From contig OY855910.1 in the NCBI GenBank assembly GCA_963693305.1, positions 20,366,362-20,430,361 of the forward strand: 64,000 bases of DNA. Reading direction: 5' to 3'. The stretch comes from Meandrina meandrites (Eukaryota; Cnidaria; Anthozoa; Scleractinia; Meandrinidae). This document shows, piece after piece, positions 19,529 through 32,702 of the stretch. The first letter of the stretch is position 1. Every line of letters begins with the position of its first letter. The translations under genes and the position numbers were made by a program. The notes beneath the pieces were generated by a model that saw only the letters and a list, made by a program, of their open reading frames with translations, did no database searches and was not told where the DNA came from.

Positions 19529-21330
19529 CTGAAAATTAATAAACAAATAAAGAAGGCTAAGCAATGTTTTATACTGTCATAAACTACGACGGGCATTTGA
19601 AAACACAAGGGAAATGTAGAAAACATGAGCTGCAGGTGAATGTTTTCTACAATTCTCGAGGTTCTCAAATGCCCAGACTGTTTTATGACCGTGTAAAACA
19701 TGGCTTAGGCCTCTTTCTTTGCTTTATGATATAGATTTTAGATGCCGCGAGTGAAAAGTTAAATTAAAAGTACTTGTAAATGTACAACAAGAGTGACTAA
19801 ACGGAGATGAAAAGCAGCAAATAGTTTACGGGAAGACCAGAAAGCTGCACAATTTCATTCAGTGTTCAACATAAAATAAGGCTCAGCACTTCAAGTAAGT
19901 TAATTTGTTACCTTTCAATCTTGATCTTGTCTTTTTGAACTTCAATAAACTTCACCAACACTGAGTGTAATTTTGTCTCAGCATGATAAAGTAGTCTCGA
20001 TGACAGCCATCCCCTTTCTTTGCTCGACTTGCACAAGGCGTATAATTTCTAGAAAAGCTTTTGCTTTGGATCTTCCCGTAAACTTTATTTGTTGTCACAA
20101 TTTTCAAGCATGAACAGACGATTTAAGAGGAGATTGTCAAGGCAAATTTTCGAAAGAAACTCTCGCGCTCACTTTCCTTGCGTGTTTCATTCAACTCAAG
20201 GAGTGAACACCAAGCCACAATTTTTCCCGCCTCCTCATACTATCACTTCGTTTACATCGAAATGTCCAGTGGATTTATACTTCAGTAAAAAGCAATTTAA
20301 TAAAACAAATATTTCATTTGCCCTTGTTGGATACGAGTGGTTATAGCCAACGAGGAGCGAAGCCCTCCAAGAAAGCTGACGAAAAACAATAAAACATGAT
20401 TTTTCTATGTTTTATACTCTGATAAGACATAGGTTTTTAGCCAATCAGAGTGCACGCAGACTCCTATCTATATTATAAAGTTAAATAAAATCATAACTTG
20501 CAATAAAATAAGCATGCAGTAAAGGCTCTGCACTCAAATAGACTTATTACATGGCCAGCAAGCCATGTAATCGAACTTCGACAGTCTGAGTGGGCATGAA
20601 CATCCATAACTCAAGACTCCTATATAATGCTGTGTGTGCATCCATAAAATGACAAAATTTTATCACGAAATTGGACAATAATAGTGAAGGTCTTCCCCAC
20701 TTTTATCTTGGATAGAGTTTTTGCCCCCTCAGGTGGCTCAGTAGTTATTCTTGCTGCACTCATCCATGACAAACTTTGCATAATAGTGGAGCTCCCATGT
20801 GCGTTCACAGCGAATTATCGCCCTGTGCCTTGAGATATTTCATTTTCCTGTGAGCAAATTTCTTGTACCATAAGATATTCTGATTAACCGTGAGTGATTA
20901 GAATTTAACTTGAACCTACCCTTACCAAAATTGAAGTGCAGATTGTATAGTTTCTGTATTCAAAGAGTATACACATTTTGTAGTACACCAGTTGTGTGTA
21001 TATATTTAGCATAAATCAAATATACATCAAGCCAAAATTTACTTTGCTATTTCACAATTGATGTGTATGTATACATCAAGGCTGTGTGTATACAACTACT
21101 GGAAAACCTAAATTAACACTTACTGTGGTGTATACATCGAGTTTTCATTAACACCTAAACAAACCATGCCAGCTTGTGTTCATATACTTCATCATGTTAC
21201 TTTTACAAATAATGCATAGGAGCAGAGTATTTTTGGTCAGCATTCAAGAGATAGTTATTCTGTCCACCATATTTGAAAGTCAGTTGATGCTGCATATGCA
21301 AATGTGTTGACCAGCATGAAATTGCCTCTC
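19529..21330. other. PWP2 intron sequence
   Basis: No gene is seen. Imperfect short inverted repeats occur near 19570-19690 (ATGTTTTATACTGTCATAA against TTATGACCGTGTAAAACAT) and near 20395-20450 (CTATGTTTTATACTCTGAT). These look like MITE or satellite-type intron repeats. Confidence 0.35.
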
Positions 21331-21339
21331 AAAGGATGT

Positions 21340-21520
21340 CCGAATGTTAGAAATAACCAGTTCCAGAAAATATCTATACCCACCCCAATTGGAAGGTCAA
21401 TGGAAATTCTGAGGGGGTCACTGAGGGGTCTGAAAAGCCAAAATTTTAAAAGGAAAGTATGGGGCTTAACTGGAAATTCAAGTCCGTCACTCTAACCACT
21501 TGGCCACAAGGCCTTCTTTC
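21340..21520 (-). mobile_element. tRNA-derived SINE fragment
   Basis: On the minus strand, GTGGCCAAGTGGTTAGAGTG followed by ACGGACTTGAA resembles the A-box and anticodon arm of a Ser/Leu-type tRNA, without a full cloverleaf. The downstream body (to about 21340) shares TTCCAGAAAATA and GAAATTCTGAGGGGGT patterns with 22405-22480. It is read as a SINE head plus body rather than a functional tRNA gene. Confidence 0.45.
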
Positions 21521-22289
21521 TTTACAGGGGAAATCGTTTTATTTCTGCACTAAGTGGAGGGTCGTTAGTCTAGGACAGCTTTTGGGACTTGAAAAATGCA
21601 TGGTGGAAAGTGGGAGTACTGTACTGCAGCTTCAATAGTTATTAGAAAAAGCCATAATGGTTTTGATATTGAATGGACTGGGACATGTTACGTTGAGATA
21701 TCATAATAACTGATTCTAATTATACATTTTTATACAGAAGAACTGAGAGAAAAGGGAAGGAATAAAGCAGCATTTTGTCAAAAATTTAAGTTTTATTTTA
21801 CCCATGCTTTTTACATGTTAATTACCAAGGTCATCTAGTATTAGGTCTATTTTTTTGTTTGAAAGATACACCTGTTATGTTATGTTGTAATCAATTGCTC
21901 CTTGTGAAAATGCTGATATTGATGTATGCAAATGAAGATAAGGATAGTGCCTCATTTGAAATGATTAAGTCAGAATACGCTTTTCCTTTGGTCAACACCA
22001 AGAACACAAACTTTGGCCAGAGTCGATTTTTGGAGCATGCGCATAGTACGTTTGTGTGTTTCTAAGCCAATCAGGATTGAGCAATCAAACTCTGAGTCTG
22101 TGCAAAACGACCGGAAGTCTGCCTATCGCAGCCTTTGTCAACAGACTTGGCAAAAGTCTGCATTCTTGGTTTTGACCAAAAGAAAAGCGGGCTCCCTGGA
22201 TGAGATTGGTGAGACTATTGTGTTTCTTGTACAAAAATCACTAGAAAACAGTTTATTGTGGTTTGTTCAAATCTCTGAGATTGAATTTA

Positions 22290-22580
22290 TACCTTTTTGT
22301 TGTTCAAAGGTTATTTTGTTGATTAGTGAGTGCACCTTTATAATTCTAGCATGGTTTGCACAAAAACTTTGAAGTAATTACAGTGTCTATCAAGGTGTCA
22401 AGGTGTGGTTCCAGAAAATACTCTTGCCCATGTTATTATAATAAGGTAATTTGAAATTCTTAGGGGGTGGGGGTTTCAAATGTAAATATAGCTATTTGAA
22501 AGGAGAACAGGAAGCTAAATGATTTTTTTTCCTATGGTTGAGAGAACTGGAGGTATAGATATTTTCTCTGTTGTGAGACC
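22290..22580. repeat. MITE right-end fragment and SINE-body fragment
   Basis: Positions 22300-22375 (GGTTATTTTGTTGATTAGTG, then GGTTTGCACAAAAACTT) match the right half of the MITE at 993-1382. The next sequence (22405-22480) resembles the body of the SINE at 21340-21520. Both are incomplete. Confidence 0.4.
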
Positions 22581-24047
22581 GGCCTGTACATGTATCTATG
22601 TCATCCAATTCTGTCTGTAATCATACTCCTGATTAAAAAAGTTGGACCCCGCTACATGGTCATCAGTTTTCTGATTTTGTTAATCACTCGTATGATTACA
22701 CAACAAATTGGACCCCACACACAGTCCTATTACCATTATTAACCCAGTGACCATTCTATTAAACAAAGAATATCAATAAAACTGAGTACACGCTTCAACA
22801 CACCATCTATCAATCAATAGACAGCACCTGTGCAGCCAATCGGATTGTGCAATTACCTAATAGATGGTCAGTGGGTTAGGCTAATTATAGACAGCTAGAG
22901 ATAACTGACAGGCTTAGTTCAAATTGCCCAACTGGGAATTGTGTTTAAAAAAAAATGTTTGCTCCGCAAGTTACAGCTGTTTTAATTTTGAAGCCTGATT
23001 CCTGTTGTAATATGAACTTGTGAGGACCCTTCTAGTGTTTAATTTTAACGTATGGGGACCCCTCTGGAGTCGCTGACTTTTCTGTTGGGCCGCCCCACTT
23101 CTCATGAACATGTGAGTTGATTTATGGCGGACTTCGTGTTTGCAGTGTTTATCGTTGAGTTGAGTTTAATCAAGTCTCAGAGCAATTACAACAATTCCCA
23201 CTTTGGCCATTTGAACTAAGCCTGTAAATAATTTATCTCAGTCCATTGGTAAGCAGTCGACTATGGAGCAATCGTGGTCTGTTTCTTTGAAACAGAGGTG
23301 GTATTCCTTCATTTTATATGGCAAAATGAAAACTGGAACTTGGCAACTTGCACAAGGAAATTTGAATTACCAGTAAAAGTTGCAAGTTGTTTAGATCAAA
23401 CAGTCAGTCGAAATTGGAACTTTGTGCCAGACTATAGAGTTCACATCAAAAGAACATCTGATTTGACTGTAATACCATATATGTATCATTGTATGACATT
23501 ATTATATGGCCATGTCTCACAAGGACTGGGAACTACCAAATTCGCGATAACCACAGTCTAGATTTTCCCATCTAGACCGGCATCTAGACCGGTTGTACTT
23601 ACGTTGTGAAGTTAACAAACAAAAATGCAAAAACGTTGACTTGTTTCTGCTAATAAATAATAAATGGAAGAACCAAAAGCTTAACACAAAAAAAGGTATC
23701 AAGGATGAGCAAACTTTGGCAAATTTTTGTTCAGTTCACAGGCACAAAATCAAAACACCAGCTAGAAACGAATTTGCGAGGTAATTGCAAGGTGAGAAGT
23801 TTAAAGCACTGAACATGATTTAAAGCGACTAAAATACACATAAGAATATTCTATCAGTCCATTAAAGAGGCTAGAGACGTTGAAAATATACCTGCAAATG
23901 ATATTGACCTTTTCTTGTTCTAATTTTTCCATGATCGCCATTCACTAGCAAAATGTCAGCGAGTATGGCGAACCGAAAGCGAATTTTTAAGCTGGAAAGT
24001 AATCTTGTTTGGCCATATAATAAGCATTTTAGTCACCGAGCTTAGTC
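22580..24047. other. PWP2 intron, no gene recognised
   Basis: TATTATATGGCCA near 23500 and its reverse complement TGGCCATATAATA near 24010 could be the ends of a small element of about 520 bp, but no target duplication was confirmed. No coding frame is convincing. Confidence 0.3.
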
Positions 24048-24144
24048 GGCCTGTATGGGAGAATCTTGACCTCGGTTGTGAGTACAGACCTCACTGCGTT
24101 TGGCCTGTACTCACAACCTCGGTCAAGATTCTCCCATACAGACC
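24048..24144. repeat. Near-perfect 43-bp-arm inverted repeat (hairpin)
   Basis: Arms 24048-24090 and 24102-24144 pair over 43 bp with about three mismatches around an 11-bp loop. The outer end is GGCCTGTATGGGAGAATC and its complement. It could form a strong cruciform or RNA stem. Confidence 0.85.
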
Positions 24145-25400
24145 TCCTGCTCAGTTAATAAGAGCTAAGTATAAAAAATATAAAAGATAGTAAAGTGGGG
24201 CATATGTCACATCCAGCCACATTTTTGTTTTGTAAGAATAAAATTACCACACTGGTGATGCAGTCAAACATAATTTTATGCCCTTTCCAAAACAAAAAAT
24301 ATATGTATTTGCAGTCTCACTGATTCATCTCTTATATGGAACCAACAAACATTGATCTTAAGCATGCATTTCATGAAAATAATATATATCATTATTTTTA
24401 TGACATCTCGATTTGCATTTAATATCGTACAGGACGTGCAGAATCTGTGCCTGAGAATGCTCTTAGCTTGGTCCTTACAGTTTATCAATTTGTAAATGTC
24501 ACATCTTATTATCGGTGCTGGATAATGGTCTTTCAGGGTAGAGTGTACACTGCATACAACTTGTTATCTCTTTCCATGCCTCTTCTTTCAGTGCCAAAGT
24601 TTCGACTTGATTGCTGCTGTCTATGAAATTTGTTTCAAAACTCCTTAATACTAATTTATAAACAAAATACAAAAGAAATTAATGTTTAAAGAGTGTCTTT
24701 ATATCTGATAAGGACACGGCTAAACTTTACATCCAATTTTCTACGCCAAAATAACCCCAAATCTAAATAAAAGTGCAAGAATGAGTAGATCTACATCAGA
24801 ATATTTTGAAGCCATCCAATAAATTCACAGTTCGTCTTTTATCAAGTCTATAATAAACACTAGGCTGCACCTCGTATTAAAAAATACATTGTACACCATA
24901 GTGTATTAATGGTTATATGTCAAAGACAACTGACACACGGTTGATCTCAGCTCCAAACACATGTTTATAGGTAAAATATGAAGGAACAATTATTTGAGTT
25001 TATACACAAAAACAACCTGTAAGAGCTTACCTGAACAATGTAGGAACAGATACTATCGCTGAGAAAAAAATATCGCTGATCGCCGCTTGAATAGTCCATT
25101 GCTGAGCGTTTTGCTAAAGCCTACAGCCAGTGCCAGCTGAAGCTTTAAAAATCGACTGTCCACACGTCGAAACTGATCCACGAATAAGAAAACACAGCAA
25201 CTAAAACGAGTTAACTATGGTTATTTATTTGGTTATCGCTGTGAACAAACTTCTTGAGACTGCAATAATCATTCAATATTCAGCGGTTCAATGTAGCCAA
25301 GCAATGAAATGCCCGGATGTTATGGGAAGCGGAAATAGAGCGAGCAAGCAAATGTTTGCCCCTGACTGCCACAACCTGTTCATTGCTATGCAATTTCACG
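24145..25400. other. PWP2 intron, no gene recognised
   Basis: AT-rich sequence with no supported feature. Confidence 0.35.
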
Positions 25401-25429
25401 AGTTAAAAATCTGTCGTCTACACTTAAAG

Positions 25430-25500
25430 TTGCCTACCACAAATTTCAGAACAGTTAAGACCAACAATCTGAAAAAACCCCGTGACAGAGCTCCTTTAAG
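25430..25500. mobile_element. Right end of the 4005-4385 MITE family
   Basis: CCCCGTGACAGAGCTCCTTTAA, with preceding sequence AGACCAACAATCTG, matches the right end of the MITE at 4005-4385, including the closing TTAA. A left end was not found nearby, so this is a fragment or a diverged copy. Confidence 0.5.
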
Positions 25501-27021
25501 TGACATCACCATGATCAATGTGGGCCATGTGCATTACATGAACGAGTTGAGTTGTGAGTTTTCGAGAGCATTGTAGTGGAGAAGTAGATACACATAACCA
25601 GCAAGTGAGTTGTTCTGTGACAGTCCCATCTTGGCATGATAGTAATTGGGAAATCTTTATTTTGTTACAGTCAACGGCCACTCCGATTGGCAAGGTCATC
25701 ATTGCATGAGCTTGGACCATTTCCTAGTGCAAGGCTTTGACACTCAGCATCCATCCCACCCAAGGAGTGGAATTGGTTTCATGTTCACCATTTGTCAATA
25801 GATCATTCTCACATGATGTCAACAGGTACTAAAATTCAAAACTAAAGAGACACCAAAGTTTACATCTGCATCAGGCTTAAGAGGAACCAAAAGTTTATCT
25901 GTTTGCAACGTTTCAGCTCAGTAACATCCTTCATTTGGAAACCAGCCCACTTTGAATTTCAGAATTATGGTGGTGTGTGACATATAGGTACAGTTAAGAC
26001 CATGTTTGTCAAAAATATACATTTACCTTGTGATTTTTTGCCATTTGAGAAGTTAAAGTAGCAGGAAATGTGTTTATGTAAAATATTTGTTTGTCCAGTA
26101 CAGATAATCAGTGGCCGAGATAACCATTGCAAAGTTAGTTTCAGATGCTTACAGTTTTTTCTGGCTGCCTTATTGGTGCACCACAGAAGTGCAACAATAT
26201 GGCAGATCCATACTGGGCTCTGTAAATTTGTACAAAACATTTTGATGAATATCTGAAGTTTGGGATAATGCACAGACCTAAAACTTGGAGAAATGACTTA
26301 TTTGCTTATTAATTTTCGGCAATTCCAATTATATCCCCATTTTGTTGACTTCATTCAATGATCATTGCATGACAGTGAAAATGACCTATAAATTTGTTGA
26401 ACCAGTATCTTAAAATTAACAATCACTTTTTAACAGGAAAAGTGTAATCACCTCATAAAGTAAGAAAAACTGTGGCAATATAAATAGCCAGTTCAACCTC
26501 ATGTCCATTCCTGCAACATGCTGTCTGAAATTCTTCCAAAGTTTGGATTTGGACAACCCATCATGCAATTTTGAGACCCAATTAGAACATGTTTCTGTGT
26601 CACGTGTTTCCACTTAGATGCAAGTGACTGTAATAGCCAGGTTTGTGCATTTGATATTCCAGTCAATGACAGTCCCTTGCCACAAACTGAATTCATGTTT
26701 GTCACATAATGTACAGCCACAGATGAGTTGCAGTGAGCAAGGAAACATGCTTTTTAGCAGTCTCCCTTCCAGGATTTCCATTCTATAGAATAGTGGAAAG
26801 GGGTGCAAACAATAAATTTTTACAAGTTCATTAACTGTTATGTTCATTAAAAACATTTTTTAAGTGGCATGCCTAAAAAGCTTCAGCCATCTCAAAGCCA
26901 TGTACATGACCAACATTTACAAGTAGACACAATTTACAAAGAGCCTACACTTTCCAGCTCAAGCTGCAATTCGTAAGAGTATTTTGTAACACATAATGCT
27001 ATAATTATCTGTCAGACAAAC
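25501..27021. other. PWP2 intron, no gene recognised
   Basis: The open frames are short and unrelated to known families. Nothing else was seen. Confidence 0.35.
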
Positions 27022-27229
27022 CTTGCCATCCTCACCACCAGTTGCAATATAATGTCCATCTTGAGAGTAACATAGAGTATTCATACTGTAGTAGTGACCT
27101 TGCTGTTTGAGTATGTATGTTTCACTTTGCCACTCCCACACCAACAACTGCCCTGTGTTACTGCATCCAAATGCCAGCCACTCTCCACTGGGATTAACAG
27201 CCACTGTCCTAATACTCTGTTGTGATATA
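27022..27229 (-). CDS. PWP2: PWP2 exon: WD40 segment (GEWLAFGCS...GGEDGK)
   Basis: This 208-bp exon encodes ISQQSIRTVAVNPSGEWLAF, then GQLLVWEWQSE, LKQQGHYYSMN and YIATGGEDGK. The VWEWQSE and LKQQGH strings are hallmarks of PWP2. The acceptor is CTGTACAG and the donor is AAG|GTTTGT. The first base completes a serine codon split with the exon at 33757-33897, and the end joins in frame to 19380-19528. Together the three exons give an uninterrupted WD40 stretch, so the gene looks intact here despite introns of 6.5 and 7.5 kb. Confidence 0.9.
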
Positions 27230-28074
27230 CTGTACAGAAAAAAAAAATTGGTACTCTTTAACACACCACACTACAGTTCACTTTAGCATTTTACCATGCC
27301 ATGTTTTTAATTTGTGGTCACAAAACACCAGTAATAGCAGTAAAACCTGGTTATAAGAATTTAAGCAGCTGTCTCTGTAAAAGCCACCCACTTAAATTTG
27401 CGACAAAACTAATTTTACTTGAAAGTCTGCTAACTGAAAGACTTTGCAGAGGCTAGAACTAAAACATGTTTTGTTTTGTGCAAAATGATTTTCTTGCTGT
27501 ATTAGGGCCATCAAATTTTTTGCCTTTTCTGAGCCTGATGCCTCAAAAAATTAGAAATAGGATTTTTTCATTCGCATCGTCTACAAACCGTGTTTTATAT
27601 CAATTTGTTCATAAACATTTCTAGATTTCAAAAGAGGCAGCAAATGTTCACTCATATGTCTGGAAATGTAAAATCAAGCATATTAAGACCACAACTAACC
27701 GGCATCAAACAAAAGCTAAAAATGACCTTGATTTAAAAGCAAAAATACTTCAAAGTTCGGACCTAGTTGATGACACGACCGTACACAGCTGAAAAGTGTA
27801 ATCTTTTATTAGCCAAACTATACAAAAAACATGACTCTACATTTTCAGTATTTTTATAGTTATGACTGTTTGTATAAGCACATGTATAAGTATTTACGAT
27901 TCTCTGAAAGATCAAGTACTGATTGATGCTGCTTTCACAGAGGTCTACACAAAAGAGGAGACAACTGATTGTATGCCCAACAAGATTGCTGATGCAAATA
28001 ATACTTTTTATCCCATTATGATGGCAAACTGCTAAACACTATTTCATTCACTGGCTCTGATCCTAAAATATAAA
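27230..28074. other. PWP2 intron, no gene recognised
   Basis: Nothing beyond short unsupported frames. Confidence 0.35.
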
Positions 28075-28200
28075 ACATAGGCACGCTAAGCATGCAGGAG
28101 TTATTTTTTCAATTGATTGGGTGGCTTGGGGTAAGACTGGGTGTTAGTCCTATTGGGATGGTTTATTTCATGGGTTGAGCTATTTGTGCATGGTGCATCA
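28075..28200 (+). repeat. Dispersed 125-bp repeat, inverted copy at 36575-36705
   Basis: The segment containing GGCACGCTAAGCATGCAGG and GATTGGGTGGCTTGGGGTAA is nearly the reverse complement of 36575-36705. It is probably the end of an unclassified transposon. Confidence 0.6.
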
Positions 28201-28319
28201 CTAACTACATAGCCCCTTACTACGACTACGACGAATTTGCGTTGTGCATTATAACAGGCGAGCGTTTCAAATCTGGGGTTAATTCACAACTCACCAATTC
28301 CGCCTCCTACAAATCTTAA

Positions 28320-30053
28320 AGGTCAAATGAACCAAAATTTCGAATTTTCTTTTTTTTAGGCCAACTTGTTGATTAAGAACCAAATAAACATATTCCGAAA
28401 TTTCAAAGTAATTGGACTTTGCAAAACAGAGAAATTTCAAGTTGAAAAATGCTTATTTTAGGCTTTCATAATCATATAGTGCTCGGGAAAATTGTCGAGA
28501 AATTTTCGGAACTTAAAACTGTGACGTCATTATTGGTGTGCTGTCAAATTGCGGGAAATTCAAAGTCTTTCAGTGATGAAGCTCGCAAGAATGGGACATC
28601 ATGGTGTTTTGTGCGGCACCAAACTGCTTGAACAATTCTAAGTCGAAAGTAAATACGTTTAAGTTTCCAGCAAATTCAAAGCTCAGGAAACAATGGCTTT
28701 TGAAAATGAAAAGAAAAGAATTTAAGCCAGACAAGAACTCTCGCATTTGTGCGGTTCATTTTACCGAAGACTGCTTCAGAGAAAATCTGGTGATACGTAG
28801 ATTTTTGGTTCTGATTGCCTCCCAAAGCACAAAGGTCCCCCTGTTCGTTCAGCTTTTGCTAAACGAAAGAAGTTAGAGGTATGCATTTTGCACCTTTCTT
28901 ATTCTACCTAGAGCTAGATAGAGTATTTGTTATGATTATTACCACTTTTACTTTGTTGGTTTGGCTGGTCATGATCAAGTATTAGAATTTGAATTCGTTA
29001 GTTCAATATCCTCGCCAAATAATTTGCTTCCATGCATGTGCACGTGCTTTTTGACGCGTATAAAATTATGCTTCAAAGGTTGTCTTTAGGTTGGGTTTAC
29101 AACCGTTAATTTCGAGCACTAAATAACAGGCACCGGTTAAATAAATATGGACCAAAAAACAGCTAATACAAACAGAACTCACAGTGTCCACAGGAACAGT
29201 GTGTAAACACTCTGTACTTATTTCAACATTAAATTTTCCCCCAGTTGAAAAATAAAACGACACGAATTTATTCATTGAAAGTTTTACCCTGCGTGATGCT
29301 TTTACGGTTTCGAATTTGCATTGAGAAATATCCTTACATTCAAGTTAAATTTTTGAGTACAAATTTATTTTTGTGTTTTGTGTGACTCTCGAGTACGGAA
29401 AAGAAACAGTGAATTCAATCTTAGATATGGCTTTTGGCCAAATCCTATGCAAGCCGCACACGTCCTGATAAGAATTACCGTGCAAATCCAAAAATACTGC
29501 ATTTCACTTGGGGTATATAACAAAATTAATTGTTCTATACCAAGCTGATCTAAGCAGACTGATGATTTTTATACGCCATCCAGTGTTTGAAAACCTCCCA
29601 TATCGTACAATGCTTACAATTTTACTCAGTGCTTTGATAATTATTAATCTTTGAAACTGGATTCCAATGTAGTAAAATATATAACAACAATGTTTAAAAA
29701 AAAGCTTAGATCCTTTCAGAATTATTTGAATTACTCAGACTGATTCAAACTCTCAAACTTTACATTATTCGCTCTTTAAACGACGATCGTCTCGTCGATC
29801 GCAAAGCCGTAAAATAAAACTATTATGTCACAAAATTCAAAGCTCGATCCATTCCTTCCATTTCAGTGCACGATCATTTTGGAAACGTTTTCGTGATGTC
29901 TTCGGAAATCTTCGTAGTTTTTGCTATAGTTCGCACTTTAAGGCTCAGAAAGCAAAATTTCGCCTTAAGTTTACTTAATAATGAATTCTTCCAGCGTTTG
30001 GTTGCTTTAAAATCGCTAAAGAAAGAATGTCGAAATTTTGGTTCATTTGACCT
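28320..30053 (+). mobile_element. Kolobok-like TTAA element with THAP ORF, copy 1
   Basis: The terminal inverted repeats begin AGGTCAAATGAACCAAAATT and are flanked by TTAA (28316-28319 and 30054-30057). A TTAA duplication together with a THAP domain points to the Kolobok superfamily. At 1,734 bp, with only a THAP-encoding frame and no transposase catalytic region recognised, it is probably non-autonomous. A second copy, in opposite orientation, lies at 54630-56454. Confidence 0.75.
28601..28876 (+). CDS. THAP-type zinc finger ORF of the TTAA element (copy 1)
   Basis: The N-terminal about 70 residues form a THAP C2CH DNA-binding domain: C4 and C9, W32, then C50 and H53 in ICAVHF. Such domains bind transposon ends. 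After about residue 72 the frame departs from the expected THAP tail, and the neighbouring frame continues with basic residues to a possible splice donor (GAG|GTATGC at about 28878), so a one-base frameshift is likely. No transposase domain follows. Read as a mobile-element exon or remnant, not a host gene. Confidence 0.65.
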   Translation: MVFCAAPNCLNNSKSKVNTFKFPANSKLRKQWLLKMKRKEFKPDKNSRICAVHFTEDCFRENLVIRRFLVLIASQSTKVPLFVQLLLNERS

Positions 30054-30099
30054 TTAAATCTTTGAATGAAATCACTTGCTTACAACTGTGTCAGATTAC

Positions 30100-30830
30100 T
30101 TTCCCTCACACTGTCAGAATCTCTGACTTCATCTTTAATGCTGAACTCTTTGAGGTGAGGTAGTTTGCATTGGTTCTGATGCATCTTCCAAACAACAATT
30201 CTGCTGGGCTAACCCCAGATGCAGAATGTGAGGTACTACATACATTAAGGAGTTGTCCATCTCTGATTTACAGTTGCAAACCTCTGCAGGCATTTCAGCA
30301 TAGTGCAGTTTTGTTTTTTTCACTTTCACTGTGGCCTGTGGCCTTAAGGGTGTGTAGTGGTTCTCCTGTGGTCAATGCCATTCTCCTCCAAGTATTTCTT
30401 GTAATGGTCACTGAGAAACTGTGGCCCGCTGTCGGCCTTTACGCACAAAGGAAGGCCATGAGTGATGAAATCTTGGACAGCATTGATACAATCTTCAGAG
30501 GTAGTAGATTTGGTAAATTGAAGGATCAGCTGTAATAGTCCACCATGACAAAGATGTAATTGCTAAAAGGCAGTAGGCTGCTAAATTTTGTCATGGTGCA
30601 GAGAGTAGCTCGGTGTGTGTCATCGGCTCAGGTTTAGATGGTTGTGAATCTAACCGACAGCCATGACAGGTCTTACAAGCTCTGTCCCCCTCTTTGTTGA
30701 TGCGTGGCCAACACACTTTGGTTCATTGCCACAATCCCAGGATGATCGACCTTCATGTGCCACCTTTACCCATTTTTAGCCCATGAAGAGCTATCGTGAT
30801 GGCTGGGGATTCAGGATGTCAGGCGTAAAC
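30100..30830 (-). pseudogene. Ty3/gypsy-type integrase relic
   Basis: Minus-strand translation in several frames gives an H2C2-like stretch (WPRINKEGDRACKTCHGC), core-like DSGPQFLSDHYKKYLEENGI, and a C-terminal SASGVSPAELLFGRCIRT, all characteristic of LTR-retrotransposon integrases. Stops and frame changes are frequent. No reverse transcriptase or LTR was recognised beside it, and the left edge abuts the TTAA element, so it is a decayed fragment. Confidence 0.7.
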
Positions 30831-30839
30831 AATAGAATT

Positions 30840-32050
30840 TGTCAGGCATAAACTGATCATCTCAAGTTTGGCAGGGGCACTCATGAATTTAGCTACCAAT
30901 GAGAGATGTTCAGCATGTCATGTGGTATTTCGGTGTTCGGTTTGTTTTCGGCAAATCAGCACATGTGCTTGATCACGTAGCCATTTTGTAATTTATAGAG
31001 GAAAAGCATTGCAGGGTTATCATACAGGGAAGAAGAGTTTTAGTCAGCCACCGAACATCGTAAAAGGAGTGTAACATCCAAATTACGATAACATAGCATG
31101 CAAGAAAAATAAAATTATGCTTTAACATACCAACAACTGCTACAGTGTCACAATTTACTCCTTTGAAAAAAAAAGCAAATTCCAATTTATTTTGCAGACA
31201 GATGTTCTTTTAGATCGTCATGCAATCTTTCCTCCAAAAGGTTGCAGAACTTTATTTCATCCTGTTGCCATTAATACTTCAAAGTACAATAGTATGTACG
31301 CACTGATATTCAATTGTGCAATACAGTTGCGTTTACAAAGCAATGTACCTTAGATTACAGTTATTGTTGATAAACTATTACTTGGTATTACAGTCTTTCT
31401 TGAAGAAACACTCTGTAATCAATGAACAACAGTCAAATACAACAACAACAACAAATGAATGAAATCGTTCAACAGCAAATTGCATTACACTGTATTTGCA
31501 ACCACTCTATACGCTTCATAACTCGCAATATCAGGTACCTGACCGGTATCTTACTTACTTCATGAGCTCACCACAGGATATGCCTTTGATTTACAACTCA
31601 AATTATGCTTTTGACAACTAGGCAAAGTAGGAAGACATTTTGTTTTGCTCCAAGGTGAATAGCAAAGAATATCAGGAGTTTGAGTAGCCAATCAGAGTGT
31701 GCAGACAGTGCTAAACACTGCAGGTTTGCAGTGACTTTGAAGTGACTTATTTATATATCAGGTCCTCTAAGTTACAGTTTAAAACTAAAGAAAAATATGG
31801 CAAGGATGGCGAGCCTTTGACTTGACTTAAGTGACATTTGCCCGTCTCAGTTGTTGTTAAAAACCTTTTCAGAAAAATCTTCATTAAATTAGAAGTATTT
31901 ACATGTATAGGTAAATTCAAGTATAGGTAAATTTCTCAAAGGCTTACAAGTGCTTATTTATCCCAAATTGCACAAGAAAAATCATGTGATTAAGTCTTAA
32001 ATCAGGACCAATTTTCAAAACTGTTTTTTGTTCCAAACATTAATATATAC
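30840..32050. other. PWP2 intron, no gene recognised
   Basis: AT-rich sequence with no supported feature. Confidence 0.35.
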
Positions 32051-32059
32051 TTCCAGTAG

Positions 32060-32702
32060 TGAATTTCTGCCAGGTGGCTGGTAATGGTTTCCAGCACGTT
32101 CCAGCTCTTACACTTTGAAGGGATAGTACAACATTTTTTTATCAGTTGTTGCTACAGTAATGGTATCAAATAAATGCCCAATGATTGCTGAGTATGTTTC
32201 AGTTACTTTCTTGACCTCACTGGTTTCCATAGCAACAGTATAACCTGTTAAAAACACCCTTAATTTTAGCTTTAAGTGCTTATGAATCAAAAACGAGCTC
32301 AGTGACCCCCATTTTTTATCATTGGACATTGATTAGCATGTTAAGATACAACTTTTTGCAAAATTAAAATTCTACAGAGCGGTTTCGGAGCCACCTTAAA
32401 TTTTTGGCTCTGAAACCGCTCCGTAACATACATATAATCAATGTTCGATAATAAAAAATGAGGGTCAACGAGCTTGTTTTTTAGTTATAAGCACTTAAAG
32501 CCAAAATTAAGGGTGCTTTTAACAGGTTATCCTGTTGCTATGGTAACCAGTGACGTCAAGAAAATGACCATAACATATTAACTTGTCATTGGGCATTTAT
32601 TTCATACCATTATTGTAGCATCAACTGATAAAGATTTCTAGTACAGACCCGTCAAAGGGTAAGAGCTGGAAAATGCTGGAAACCGATACCAGCCACCTTA
32701 AT
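32060..32702. mobile_element. Foldback element with arms of about 300 bp
   Basis: The two halves are reverse complements. The outer ends are AGGTGGCTGGTAATGG and CCAGCCACCT, and the centre at about 32395 pairs GGAGCCACCTTAAATTTTT with GGCTCTGAAACCGCTCC. Divergence between arms is moderate. There is no ORF. Related arm sequence lies at 2850-3100. Confidence 0.7.
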
